A stretch of DNA of 64,000 nt from Bradyrhizobium sp. ARR65 (GTDB lineage Bacteria; Pseudomonadota; Alphaproteobacteria; Rhizobiales; Xanthobacteraceae). Positions 43,564 to 52,280 of this stretch are shown piece by piece. The stretch spans positions 124,001 through 188,000 of the forward strand of contig NZ_AWZU01000002.1 in assembly GCF_000472385.1 (NCBI RefSeq), read 5' to 3'. Numbering within the stretch: position 1 is the first letter of the stretch; each line of letters opens with the position of its first letter. The translations under genes were made by a program, and so were the position numbers. The notes under the pieces are model-generated. The model was not told where the DNA came from, did no database searches, and worked only from the letters and a program-made list of their open reading frames with translations.

Positions 43564-44685
43564 TCAGTGCGCCCGACCGTTGGTGGTGGACAGCGCCGGG
43601 CGTCGGGCGTTCTCAAATGATTGCGCGATCACGTTCCACAACGGCTTTGGCTGCAAGTGCTCGTCATAGGGCAGGGGTCGGGCAGGTCGCGTGTTCCTGT
43701 ACTTGCTCATTCCGCGATAGAAGGAATAATTATCGGCAAGCTCCCAGCAGATGAGCGCCTTTACCGCGGGATGGCGCAGCGTCGGCAGCAGAAACTCCTG
43801 GGCCGTCTTGGCGACCGCTGCGTCGCGTGCGGCGACATCGTCGGGAAAGGTGCCGTCGTAGACGTCGAATTCGGTGATGTAGATGTCGACGCCAAGGTCC
43901 GCCAATTGATGCAGGAATTCGTCGAAGCGGCCGGGATCGTGCGGATACTGCGGCTGCAAATGACCCTGCAGCCCGACGACGTCCAGCTTGACACCTGCAT
44001 GTTTGAGGTCGGCCACCAACTTCAGGAGGCCGCTGCGTACGGCAAGTCCGACCGCGTCGTCGCGCTCGGTCTGCGCCTCGTTCAGCACCAGTTTGGCCTT
44101 GGAATCGACCTGCGCGGCGCGTTTGAAGGCTCGGGCGATGTAGTCGGTGCCGAAGGCGTCATACCAGGGGCCGACGCGGAAGCCGCCGGGCGCGCGGTGC
44201 CCCGGCCAGAACGGCTCGTTGACGACGTCCCAGGACTGCAGTCTGCCCACATACCGCGCGACGACCTCATCGATGTAGGAATCGAAGAACGAGCGCCGCT
44301 CCTCGACGCTCATGCTCTTGATCCAGGGCGGCACCCATTCGTTCCAGATCAGGCAATGACCGCGCATGGCGATCTTGTTCTGATCGCAGAATGCGAGCAT
44401 CCGGTCCGCCCACTCAAAATGCTTTGGGCCGGGCTGCGGCGCCACCCGGGCCATTTTCAAGGCGACGTCGGTGGTGATGAGTCTGGTTTGCGTGGCAAAG
44501 AGCTGGCGATAAGCCGGGTCCTTGTCGATCACTTCGGCCGCCGCCGCGCCGAACAGGTAGCCGTTGCCCGCGGCGATCGCGCCGAGATTCGCAGTCGGCG
44601 CCGCGCTGGCGCCCCGACCGCCGCCCGTGGCGGCAAGGCCGGCAACCGTCATTTGCAGAACATCGCGGCGCGAAAGAGAGCTCAT
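43564..44685 (-). CDS. GH10 endo-1,4-beta-xylanase-like glycanase, Tat-exported
   Basis: The 373-residue protein has a twin-arginine-type leader (SLSRRDVLQMTVAGLAA) and a complete GH10 barrel. The acid/base Glu157 lies in SWDVVNEPFW and the nucleophile Glu272 in IYITEFDVYD; the substrate-site segment GHCLIWNEWVPPW (109-121) is also conserved. GH10 enzymes cut beta-1,4-linked xylan, and some cut beta-1,4-glucan-like chains. The start at ATG 44685 overlaps the upstream small gene's stop codon in an ATGA junction. Location inside a polysaccharide assembly locus suggests trimming or release of the cell's own polymer rather than plant xylan breakdown. No carbohydrate-binding module is attached. 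Confidence 0.9.
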   Translation of the reverse strand: MSSLSRRDVLQMTVAGLAATGGGRGASAAPTANLGAIAAGNGYLFGAAAAEVIDKDPAYRQLFATQTRLITTDVALKMARVAPQPGPKHFEWADRMLAFCDQNKIAMRGHCLIWNEWVPPWIKSMSVEERRSFFDSYIDEVVARYVGRLQSWDVVNEPFWPGHRAPGGFRVGPWYDAFGTDYIARAFKRAAQVDSKAKLVLNEAQTERDDAVGLAVRSGLLKLVADLKHAGVKLDVVGLQGHLQPQYPHDPGRFDEFLHQLADLGVDIYITEFDVYDGTFPDDVAARDAAVAKTAQEFLLPTLRHPAVKALICWELADNYSFYRGMSKYRNTRPARPLPYDEHLQPKPLWNVIAQSFENARRPALSTTNGRAH

Positions 44686-45092
44686 TCGGCGAGACCTTTG
44701 ATCTGCTGGCACGGGGTGGATGAGGTGGAAGGGGTCCTGACGATGTCGGCGAGAGAGCGCGCCTGAGCCAGCTCCCGCTTGGTGAGAAAATGCAGAGTCG
44801 CGCGCGGATAGGCCTCGCAGAACTGCGAGAGCGTTGCTGCGGTCGCTGCGATCGTGTCCTGCTTCGGAATCACCGCGATCCCGCCATCCTTCAGAATGTA
44901 GGCGTCCTTCACATTGGTCATCGCCGCAGTCGCCAGGCATCGCTTGAACAAGTCGTCAAATTCATTCGGTTTAAGCGTCAGGTCGCCACCAAGGCCATTG
45001 AGCAGATACTCCCGGCTCTTCTCGCAATTGTCGGCGCGTGCTGCGCTCGCGGAGGATGCGAGCAGGATCGCAGCGACAGCGAGGCGCTTCAT
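44682..45092 (-). CDS. Periplasmic protein of unknown function (Rap1a/Tai-like length)
   Basis: A 136-residue protein with a signal peptide (MKRLAVAAILLASSASAARA), mature start DNCEKSREYLLNGLGGD. It has four cysteines (NCEK, KRCLATA, QFCEAYP and TPCQQIK) that could form two disulfides in the periplasm. The size and cysteine pattern recall small helical periplasmic proteins of the Rap1a/Tai immunity type, but the match is only general and I would not name it so. ATG 45092 overlaps nothing upstream; the last bases overlap the xylanase start, so it is coupled to it. It lies eight bases below the GT4 gene, all in one operon. Confidence 0.72.
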   Translation of the reverse strand: MKRLAVAAILLASSASAARADNCEKSREYLLNGLGGDLTLKPNEFDDLFKRCLATAAMTNVKDAYILKDGGIAVIPKQDTIAATAATLSQFCEAYPRATLHFLTKRELAQARSLADIVRTPSTSSTPCQQIKGLAE

Positions 45093-45099
45093 GTGGTCC

Positions 45100-46326
45100 T
45101 CAAGCCGGATAGGCCGGGCGCGCGGAGGCGAGCTGGCGCGGCAGAGCTGCATCCATTGGCGGCGCAGCTTCACCGACATTCTCCATCGCGAATTGGGTCA
45201 GCCCATAAGTCTCGGCGGCACAGCGCTTCCATGACAGATTGTGGGCATGCGCCAGCGCGCCTGCGGCAAGCGTCGACCGCGTTGCGCTGTCCGTCGCAAG
45301 CGTGGTGATGGCCTGCGCGATCTCATCGGCCACGGGCGGCACGAGAAGCCCGGACTGTCCAGCGACGACCGCGTCGGGAACGCCGCCGATGTCGGTCGCG
45401 ACGCTCGGCAGGGCGGCGGCGCCGGCCTCGAGATAAACCAAGCCAAATCCTTCCACGCGGCCGGACGATTCAGGCAGTCCAGTGAGGCAGAAGAAATCGC
45501 TCGCGCCATAGATGTCGCGGATCTGCTCGTTCGATAACGTGCCGAGAAAACGCAGGTCGCAATCGGCCGCTGCCGCTGAGTTCCGCAATTCCGCGACATA
45601 GTCGGCTTCGCCGTCGGGCCCGATCAAGAGCCAGGTCAGCCGCCTGCGCAGCTCCGGCGGCAAATGCCGAAGCGCCTCGAGCGTCAGCAGGTGCCCCTTG
45701 CGCCGGGTCAGCCGCGCAACGGTCACCATCACGATGCGGTCGGCGCCAATCCCCTGCACCATCCGCGTCGCCGCGCGTGTCTGTCGGCTGCCGAACCAGA
45801 AATCGGATACGCCGAGCGGGATCGCGTGAATGCGCTGGCTATCGACCGCGAACCGCTGGCGGAAGAGATCGCGCGTGTAGCGGCTGTTCGCGGCGATGAT
45901 CGTCCGGGAGCCGAAAACACCGGCGGTTCGAATGGCGAGACGCTTGAGCGGCGTCTGCGTCTCATTGATCTCGGTCCCGTGCACGGTCATCAGGATGCGC
46001 GCCTGTGTCAGGCCGCGAGCGAGCGCGAGTGGGATGAAGAAGGGCCAATCGGCAGCATGGACCACGTCGAAGTAGCCCGACACGATCTGCCGGCGGGCCA
46101 GAGCGATCTTGGACGGCAGGTCCCGCATCGAGTGCAGGCCGCCTTTGAAGCGACGGATTTCAAAGGGCAAGCGGCGATCATCCGCCGATCTGTCCTTGCC
46201 ATAGTCAGGTGCAACCACGGTCACGTTGGCGCCGAGCTCCGTCGCAGCAACCGCGATCTCCCGCGCATAGGTTCCGATCCCGCCATTCGCAGGCGAAAAC
46301 TCGCTCGTTAGCAGGAGAATGTTCAC
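45100..46326 (-). CDS. Glycosyltransferase family 4 protein
   Basis: The 408-residue protein has the GT-B fold of family 4 retaining transferases. The N-terminal glycine-rich loop is EFSPANGGIGTYAREIA (9-25), and the nucleotide-sugar site in the C-terminal domain includes SSGRVEGFGLVYLEAGAAALP (the E-x7-E motif). The start is GTG 46326, preceded by GAGGTGG. It acts on the cytoplasmic face, adding one sugar to the undecaprenyl-linked unit. Donor is not fixed by sequence; GDP-mannose is possible, since ManC is encoded in the locus. It is nine bases after the second GT4 gene. Confidence 0.9.
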   Translation of the reverse strand: MNILLLTSEFSPANGGIGTYAREIAVAATELGANVTVVAPDYGKDRSADDRRLPFEIRRFKGGLHSMRDLPSKIALARRQIVSGYFDVVHAADWPFFIPLALARGLTQARILMTVHGTEINETQTPLKRLAIRTAGVFGSRTIIAANSRYTRDLFRQRFAVDSQRIHAIPLGVSDFWFGSRQTRAATRMVQGIGADRIVMVTVARLTRRKGHLLTLEALRHLPPELRRRLTWLLIGPDGEADYVAELRNSAAAADCDLRFLGTLSNEQIRDIYGASDFFCLTGLPESSGRVEGFGLVYLEAGAAALPSVATDIGGVPDAVVAGQSGLLVPPVADEIAQAITTLATDSATRSTLAAGALAHAHNLSWKRCAAETYGLTQFAMENVGEAAPPMDAALPRQLASARPAYPA

Positions 46327-46335
46327 GGCACCACC

Positions 46336-47613
46336 TCAGTGGGCCGACGAGGCGACCGTCATGCCCCGTGCGTTCTGGATGTCCTGATGGTAGCGAAAGA
46401 CACGTGCAAGCTGCTTGTTCGGTGTGAAATCGGAGATGGCGGCTGCAACGCGCATGTGATCCATCTCGCCGCTGCTGATTGCATCGCGCAGAGTGACGAA
46501 GCGCTGCGCCACCGCTTCCGCCATGTCGTCGACCGAACCGGCCCGCTGGACCAGAAAGCCGCTCTCGCCGTCGTGGATCACGGATTCAAGCTGCGGCAGA
46601 TGCACGGCCACGACGGGGCGGCCGACCGCGAGCATTTCGAGCACGCAGCGCGGCATCCCCTCGAATTCGGACGTCAAGATTCCGGCATGCGCGTGGGCGA
46701 GTGTTGCGGCCATTCCGGCGGCATCCTTGAAGCCGTGGCGAATGGTAATGTCCTCGACCAACGCGAAATCGGCAAAGCGATGCGGATCGCTGGTCCCGAT
46801 ATAGTGGAATTCGACCCCCTCATCGAAGCGCTTGCGAAGACGATCGATGGCGCGGAACATCAGCGCCGGATTCTTGAAATCGTCAAGCCGTCCCGCATAG
46901 ACGATCCGGAAGGGATCGACATCACGGTCCAACGGCTTTGGCTGAAAGATCTCGGTATTGACCCAGGTCCACAGCGTGTCGATCTTGTCCTTCTGATGGG
47001 GATAGGTCTTCTGCAGCCGCTCGGTAATGAAAGGGTTGACGCAAAGGAATTTCGTACTGTTTGCCACCGCAAACCGCTCGCCGGCGCTGTGCACGAACCA
47101 GTATTTACGCAACAGCGAATCCATCTGAAGCTTCGGAACGCCTTCGCCATGCAGCATCTGGACAAAGGGCAGCCGCAGCACCACCGGCAGCCAGGAATAT
47201 TCGACGCGACGCAAATCGATCGTGCAGCGTCGTGAACGGATAATACGCGATATCGGGCCAAAGTAGCGCAGCAGCGCCAGGAAGAATTGGCCGGTCAGCG
47301 ATTTCCGCAGGCTGCGGGCAGCTTCCCGCGCCTGCAGATCCGAATAGTGCAGGATAGGCAGGAAGTCGAAGGTCCGGCCGCGAAATGTGAGCCTGTGGAT
47401 CTCGCCCAGCTTGAGATCACCCTTCGCGTCGACACCGATGAACAGCAGATCAGTATCCGCGGGGTGGAAGGTGATGAAGTCCCGAATGTAGGTCTCGAGC
47501 CCGCCGACTTTCTCGCCGCGGGGATCGAACGGATGAATAAGGCAGATCTGGTAGCGGGGCTGGCCGTGGCTCGCGTTGCGCGCGCGCAATGCCAATGTCA
47601 CCGTAGATGTCAT
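46336..47613 (-). CDS. Glycosyltransferase family 4 protein
   Basis: A 425-residue GT4 enzyme. The N-terminal PFDPRGEKVGGLETYIRDF loop and C-terminal RIVYAGRLDDFKNP strand, with SEFEGMPRCVLEMLAVGRPVVA as the E-x7-E motif, define the family. The ATG at 47613 was chosen because GAGGAAA lies seven bases upstream, and a longer reading frame to 47901 lacks family similarity. It overlaps the stop codon of the WecG-like gene by four bases. It should add a sugar to the growing repeat unit at the inner membrane. The acceptor and donor cannot be defined. Confidence 0.9.
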   Translation of the reverse strand: MTSTVTLALRARNASHGQPRYQICLIHPFDPRGEKVGGLETYIRDFITFHPADTDLLFIGVDAKGDLKLGEIHRLTFRGRTFDFLPILHYSDLQAREAARSLRKSLTGQFFLALLRYFGPISRIIRSRRCTIDLRRVEYSWLPVVLRLPFVQMLHGEGVPKLQMDSLLRKYWFVHSAGERFAVANSTKFLCVNPFITERLQKTYPHQKDKIDTLWTWVNTEIFQPKPLDRDVDPFRIVYAGRLDDFKNPALMFRAIDRLRKRFDEGVEFHYIGTSDPHRFADFALVEDITIRHGFKDAAGMAATLAHAHAGILTSEFEGMPRCVLEMLAVGRPVVAVHLPQLESVIHDGESGFLVQRAGSVDDMAEAVAQRFVTLRDAISSGEMDHMRVAAAISDFTPNKQLARVFRYHQDIQNARGMTVASSAH

Positions 47614-48404
47614 GCGGCTTTCCTCATCCGTGCGGTGAGAATTTGCGGGATCGTGCGCGCGACAAGCCGTGGGACGACGGCCATGCAGCGCGCATAGCGA
47701 GGGCCTAACCGGCGCGGGTCGTGCAACATCCGCCACGCCCATTCGAGCCCAATTTTCTGCGTGAGCGAAGGCGCCCGCGTTTGCGTGCCGGCGATGAAAT
47801 CGAGCGCGGCACCGATACAGAGCATCCCGGTTCCCTTGAGCTCGTCGAGGCAACGCGCGGCAAAGACTTCCTGGCGAGGCGCGCCAAGGGCAAGGAAACA
47901 AAGCTTGGCGCCGGATGCGCGAATGCGTTCGATCGCAAAATCCGCTTCGCTCGAATAGGGATCGAAATTGCGACCCGGCGCGTAACAGCCAGCGATCTCA
48001 AGGCCCGTGAACTTTTCACTCAATCGTTTGGCGGTAAGAGCGAGGGTCGGCTGGTTCGAACCCAACAGGAAGATCGAGAGCCCTTTCTTCTGCGCCTCCT
48101 GGCACACCGGTTCTACCAGATCGGCGCCGGTGGTGCGGCTGACCGGAGTCCCGAGCAAGCGGCTGAGTACGACGATTGGAAAGCCGTCGGCCGTGACAAA
48201 GCGAGCGCGGCGATACGCCGCCCGAAATTCCGGCCGTTGCTCCAACTGGACGACGTGATCGAGATTGAGCGTGCAGACGCTGAAGCTATCGCCGTTCTGC
48301 GCGGCGGATACGATCGACGAAACAGCTTCTGGAAGTGATGGCACGTTGATCGTGATCCCGTCGACCGTGAGGTTGCGTGGTTGTTGCGTCGGTGCGTCCA
48401 ACAT
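47610..48404 (-). CDS. WecG/TagA/CpsF (GumM-like) family GT26 glycosyltransferase
   Basis: The 264-residue protein is a GT26 enzyme. The family marks are TLNLDHVVQLEQRPEFRAAY near residue 45, VTADGFPIV with the conserved Asp, and FLALGAPRQEVFAA near residue 170. GT26 members add the second sugar to undecaprenyl-diphosphate-linked sugar; WecG adds ManNAcA, and GumM adds glucose in a beta-1,4 link in xanthan. A role as second transferase after the phosphoglycosyl transferase at 61351 is therefore likely. ATG 48404 follows AAGGGATC. It heads the minus-strand operon of GTs, xylanase and small genes down to about 42.5 kb. Confidence 0.92.
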   Translation of the reverse strand: MLDAPTQQPRNLTVDGITINVPSLPEAVSSIVSAAQNGDSFSVCTLNLDHVVQLEQRPEFRAAYRRARFVTADGFPIVVLSRLLGTPVSRTTGADLVEPVCQEAQKKGLSIFLLGSNQPTLALTAKRLSEKFTGLEIAGCYAPGRNFDPYSSEADFAIERIRASGAKLCFLALGAPRQEVFAARCLDELKGTGMLCIGAALDFIAGTQTRAPSLTQKIGLEWAWRMLHDPRRLGPRYARCMAVVPRLVARTIPQILTARMRKAA

Positions 48405-48673
48405 GTCGATCCCTTGATGACAGTTGTAATAACAAACGCATGATCAAAGTATCGCCTGCATGCCCGCCGCCAGCGCAACGGGAACTATTGGAAATGAATC
48501 GTCGTCAACGAACGCCGCGTAAATAATCGAACTATTGCGACGCAACGATGGCGGTGCTGCGTGGCGAGATGCTGAAGTTGTCGGCAACACATTCTTCGCT
48601 AGAAGATCTGCCATGCGGTGAACAAGCGTGAATGTTCGTGCGTAACATTGCGACGATCGCGACATCGAATAGT
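48405..48673 (-). promoter_or_regulatory. AT-richer leader upstream of the glycosyltransferase operon
   Basis: This 269-base gap lies before the WecG-like gene and after the flippase gene, both on the minus strand. It is visibly less GC-rich than the genes and should hold the promoter for the downstream GT operon. I see no definite promoter hexamers or hairpin. Similar stretches occur at 57399-57819 and 60757-61350. Confidence 0.45.
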
Positions 48674-50113
48674 TCATGTTTCCGATTGCTGCTGGCGCAA
48701 GCGAAGCATCTTGAGCAATGCGGGTGCATAGAACACCGCGAGCGCGGCGGCATAAATCGCTGCGCCGAGCGCGACATGACTGGCCAAAACAATCAGCGAC
48801 GATGCCTCCGGCATCATGTTCAGCACGGCCGCCATGATTGCGGTGGCGACGGTGAGCGGCGCGAGATGTTCCAGCGGAAGCGTCAGGCCGAATCGCAGAA
48901 AGGCGATGGCAAAACTCGTGCTCGCGGCAACGACCGCGGCGACCACGGTGGCGCCCGCCGCGCCGGTCAGGCCCCAGCGACTGACGAAGATGAAGCTGAG
49001 TGCAAGCGTTACGGTTGCGTCGATGGTTGTAACGATCGCCAGCAATCCGGTGCGATGATGCAGCAGGAACGTCTGGTCGACAAAATGCGCGCGCAGACTC
49101 CTGATGGAGCCGGCGAGCACCGAGAGCGGAAGAATTGCGAGCGTTACCTGTTGGAAGGCAGGGGCAATCAGGAGATGCACGATCTCCTGGCGCAGCATGA
49201 AAATGCCCGTGATGCAGGGCGCAAGAATTGCGATCAGCAGCGCGCTGTTGTCGGCAAGCTGGCGCATCGCGACCTTGGCGCCGTGGCGTTCCATGCTTTT
49301 GACGGCGATGGGATAAGCGGCGGCCGTCACCAGCATGGCGGCGAAGGTTGCCGCCCGCTGGCCGAGGCCGTAGCCGACGGCGAACAAGCCAGCAGCGGCC
49401 ACGCCCAGCATCTCGTTGACGACAAAGCGCGAGGCGTTGAGCCCGACCCAGCCGAGCGCGCCCCCGATGATCAGGGGAACGCCATATCGCGCCGCGTGGT
49501 TGATGATGTCGCGATCGAGCGGCCAAAGGCCGCGACCGCAGCCGATTTTGGGTAACACGATGAGGGCCGCGGCCAGTTGGGCAATGGCATAGCCAACCAG
49601 CGGCCATTCCGCGGATCGATCGACCAATTTGATCAGGATCAGCCCGATCACGAATCCGAGCGCTGGACCGACCGTCACTTGGATCGAATAGACTGCGATC
49701 TGGTGTTGAACCCGCGCGCGGTCGGCGAGGTAGAGATTGAGCGTCCGGGTGGCTACATAGGCGACGGTCGCCCCGACGAGCCTGCCGTTGGCCTGAGGCG
49801 CGATCACCATGAATAGAATGGCGACGACGATCAGGCTCTGCAGGACGACGGAGCTGAGCAACACCGCATTCTCGGTGCGATAGAATCGCGCCGTGTCGCC
49901 ATCGTCCTGATAGCGGCCGAGAAAGCGCAAGGCGTATTGCGACCACCAGGCAAGAAACGCGATCTGCAGGAGCTCGTGTGTTGCGGTGACGAGTGTGATC
50001 ACGCCGAGCGTCGGTTCGTCGACCACGTGGGTCCAGACGATCATCGCAACCAATTGGGCCAGCGGACCGACGATCTGCGCGGGCATATAGAGCAGGGTGT
50101 TTTTCAGCAGCAT
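48674..50113 (-). CDS. Oligosaccharide flippase (Wzx-like, MOP superfamily)
   Basis: The 479-residue inner-membrane protein has about 14 hydrophobic segments and is a Wzx/RfbX-type flippase of the MOP superfamily. It moves the undecaprenyl-diphosphate-linked repeat unit from the cytoplasmic to the periplasmic face. The N-terminal NTLLYMPAQIVGPLAQLVAM and charged helix breaks (Arg, Asp, Lys) within the bundle are typical. ATG 50113 lies three bases after the acyltransferase stop codon, so translation is coupled. The gum equivalent is GumJ. Low sequence conservation in this family prevents a specific substrate call. Confidence 0.88.
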   Translation of the reverse strand: MLLKNTLLYMPAQIVGPLAQLVAMIVWTHVVDEPTLGVITLVTATHELLQIAFLAWWSQYALRFLGRYQDDGDTARFYRTENAVLLSSVVLQSLIVVAILFMVIAPQANGRLVGATVAYVATRTLNLYLADRARVQHQIAVYSIQVTVGPALGFVIGLILIKLVDRSAEWPLVGYAIAQLAAALIVLPKIGCGRGLWPLDRDIINHAARYGVPLIIGGALGWVGLNASRFVVNEMLGVAAAGLFAVGYGLGQRAATFAAMLVTAAAYPIAVKSMERHGAKVAMRQLADNSALLIAILAPCITGIFMLRQEIVHLLIAPAFQQVTLAILPLSVLAGSIRSLRAHFVDQTFLLHHRTGLLAIVTTIDATVTLALSFIFVSRWGLTGAAGATVVAAVVAASTSFAIAFLRFGLTLPLEHLAPLTVATAIMAAVLNMMPEASSLIVLASHVALGAAIYAAALAVFYAPALLKMLRLRQQQSET

Positions 50114-50116
50114 GGG

Positions 50117-51169
50117 TCAGGCTCCCAGCCATCGGCACACGCGGCGAGGGACGAATTCCCTGACGATCAGCAATGCGATGATGCTGCCTGCCGCGGCAAC
50201 GGCAAAGGTGATCAACGAGGCGGCCGCCGGACCGAGTTCGCGCAGCGGCGCGTGGTCACGCATCAGCATCACGAAGAAAATGTGCCAGAGATAGATGAAG
50301 TAGCTGCCGGAGCCCAGCGAGGCGACGAACGGCGATTCCACGTCGAAGGAGAATAGCAGCAGGCAGAACAGGGCGGCATAACCGAAAAACGCGATTGAAT
50401 CGTAGTAGTCGGCATCACCCAACTGAAACAGCCGCACACCCGCGTAGATGCCATAAGTTACAATCGCAGCGGCGGCGAGCAACGCGCGCGCGTCAGGGAG
50501 CGCGGATTTGATGGCGAATAGGCCGGCCAGCGTTCCGAGCGCCATGAAGGCGAACCAGAACGGAACATCGCGCATACGGACTTCCTCGATCATGCTCTCG
50601 GTGAAACCAAGCCGGGACAGCAGGGGGTCGAGATAGCTGCCGACGATCAGCCCAAACAGAATGGCAAGGAGCAGCAGAACGACCAGGCGGGTTTGGAATT
50701 TCGGGCTCCTTGAGGCGGCCGTGAACACCAGCCACAGCACGATCGTGCAGCCGATGTAAACGAACACGTAATAATAGACGAAGACGTAAGCGAGAACCAG
50801 GCGGGCCAGCGTCGTGGTGGGACGGTGGTCCATCGCCGGATTATGCAGCGCCATGTAGATATAGGCGGCAGCGAAAGCGATCGCATAAGGAATGACGGCC
50901 GCCTTCAGGCGCTTCATAAGCGGGACCTTGCCGGAGAGCGCGGTGAGATAGCCCGAGACGAACAGGAAGATCGGCACGCACGGCCGTAATACCGAGTCGA
51001 TCGCCAGTTCCCCTGCGCTGAGCGGGTGCTGCAGGGAATGAATGCCGATCACCATCAGGATCGCGAGGCCTCGCATGCTATCGATGGCGGTATCCCGGCT
51101 GGCGGCGCCTGTCCGCACGTGCGGATCAGGAATCGACGGAAGTGAATCTTGCGCCGCCAGAGAAGTCAT
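50117..51169 (-). CDS. Acyltransferase family 3 membrane protein
   Basis: This protein of about 350 residues has roughly ten hydrophobic helices and belongs to the acyltransferase-3 (OafA/NodX/GumF-like) family, which transfers acetyl or other acyl groups to sugars at the membrane. The family opening is AIDSMRGLAILMVIGIHS near residue 27, containing the functional His, and LGSGSYFIYLWHIFFV near residue 300 is also typical. The start at ATG 51169 avoids overlap with the GT4 gene stop at 51192. It lies between the GT4 and flippase genes, so the acylated sugar is probably part of the exopolysaccharide repeat unit. Confidence 0.88.
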   Translation of the reverse strand: MTSLAAQDSLPSIPDPHVRTGAASRDTAIDSMRGLAILMVIGIHSLQHPLSAGELAIDSVLRPCVPIFLFVSGYLTALSGKVPLMKRLKAAVIPYAIAFAAAYIYMALHNPAMDHRPTTTLARLVLAYVFVYYYVFVYIGCTIVLWLVFTAASRSPKFQTRLVVLLLLAILFGLIVGSYLDPLLSRLGFTESMIEEVRMRDVPFWFAFMALGTLAGLFAIKSALPDARALLAAAAIVTYGIYAGVRLFQLGDADYYDSIAFFGYAALFCLLLFSFDVESPFVASLGSGSYFIYLWHIFFVMLMRDHAPLRELGPAAASLITFAVAAAGSIIALLIVREFVPRRVCRWLGA

Positions 51170-51191
51170 CTGCTGCAATCCGGAACTGGCC

Positions 51192-52271
51192 TCAATGCTC
51201 GACGACGTGGCCGCCGCCATGCTGCAAGGACATAGGCGCCTCGCTTCTCGCAAGGCTGGCGATCAGGCCAATGACGGCGTCGCGGTCGGCGCTTGCCAGC
51301 GCGTTCCAGCGTTGCAGGTTCTGCGCATCCAGGGCGACATAGCGCGATCGCCACTGGTGATCCGATAACAGCCCCGTGATCCTCGCCGCCGCCGCTGCGG
51401 GTTCGGTCGGATCGACGAAGATGCCCGAGGCATCCAGCACTTCGCGAAAAATGGAGGCATTTGGCGCGACGATCGGCAGCCCGCCATATTGGGCTTCCAG
51501 CAGCGGCAAGCCCAGACCCTCCTCGTGAGAGGTGCAGATGAAGATATCGGCGGCATCAAGCAACTCCCGCACGCGCTCCTCAGGCTGATAGCCGTGGAGC
51601 GTTACGCCGGGAAAGCGGTCGAGCGCCTGCCAGTCGTCGCCCCAACCCTGCCGTCCGACAATGTCGAGTGTCGCATCGGCAAGGCCTTGCGCGCGTAGTG
51701 CGCCGACAATTCGTGCGGCTGCGATAAAGTTCTTCCTCGGTTCGACTGTTCCCAGCGCGACCAGCCGCAAGCCATGGCCCTGGCGTTCGGCGCGGCCTGC
51801 GGTGTTGAGCCCGAAAACATTGCGGACCGGCGGCCGGTAAAGCGTGATTGCCGCATCGGGGCGGCAATGCGCCGCCAGCTTCTGCCGGGTGTCGCACGAA
51901 TTGGCGAGGAAGCGGGGATAGCTGCGCAGTGCAAGGCGGAACGGAGCGGCCATATAGAAGCGTGCCCGCAGGTTGAGGTCGGCCGGTCGCGACAGCAGAA
52001 AAATGTCATGGATGTAGGGCAGCACGCGGGATGCGAATGGCCGCAGCAGGGGGCTCGGCGGAAAGCCGGGACAGAGCAGCACCGATGAGGGCGCTGCAAG
52101 CCGCAGCGCCAAACCAAAGGTCTGCCGCATGACCATTTGATGCGTGCCGTGGGCCGTGACCGGAACGACATCCAGCGGTGCCAGAGCCTTGCGCGAGAAC
52201 AGTTCGAGCGTGATGCGTTCGAGGCCAGTGACGTGGCGCCCGAGGTGGGTATGATCGACATAGATCGTCAT
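51192..52271 (-). CDS. Glycosyltransferase family 4 protein
   Basis: A 359-residue GT4 enzyme. The C-terminal donor domain is clear: LVALGTVEPRKNF (strand with donor-phosphate Arg/Lys), GWGDDWQ, and SHEEGLGLPLLEAQYGGLPIVAPN as the E-x7-E region. It is shorter than the other two GT4 proteins here. GAGG eight bases upstream supports ATG 52271, and it is nine bases after the polymerase-like gene. It should add a sugar to the lipid-linked unit. A mannosyl role like GumH would be supported by the ManC gene, but the evidence is only contextual. Confidence 0.9.
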   Translation of the reverse strand: MTIYVDHTHLGRHVTGLERITLELFSRKALAPLDVVPVTAHGTHQMVMRQTFGLALRLAAPSSVLLCPGFPPSPLLRPFASRVLPYIHDIFLLSRPADLNLRARFYMAAPFRLALRSYPRFLANSCDTRQKLAAHCRPDAAITLYRPPVRNVFGLNTAGRAERQGHGLRLVALGTVEPRKNFIAAARIVGALRAQGLADATLDIVGRQGWGDDWQALDRFPGVTLHGYQPEERVRELLDAADIFICTSHEEGLGLPLLEAQYGGLPIVAPNASIFREVLDASGIFVDPTEPAAAAARITGLLSDHQWRSRYVALDAQNLQRWNALASADRDAVIGLIASLARSEAPMSLQHGGGHVVEH

Positions 52272-52280
52272 GGAGTGGCC

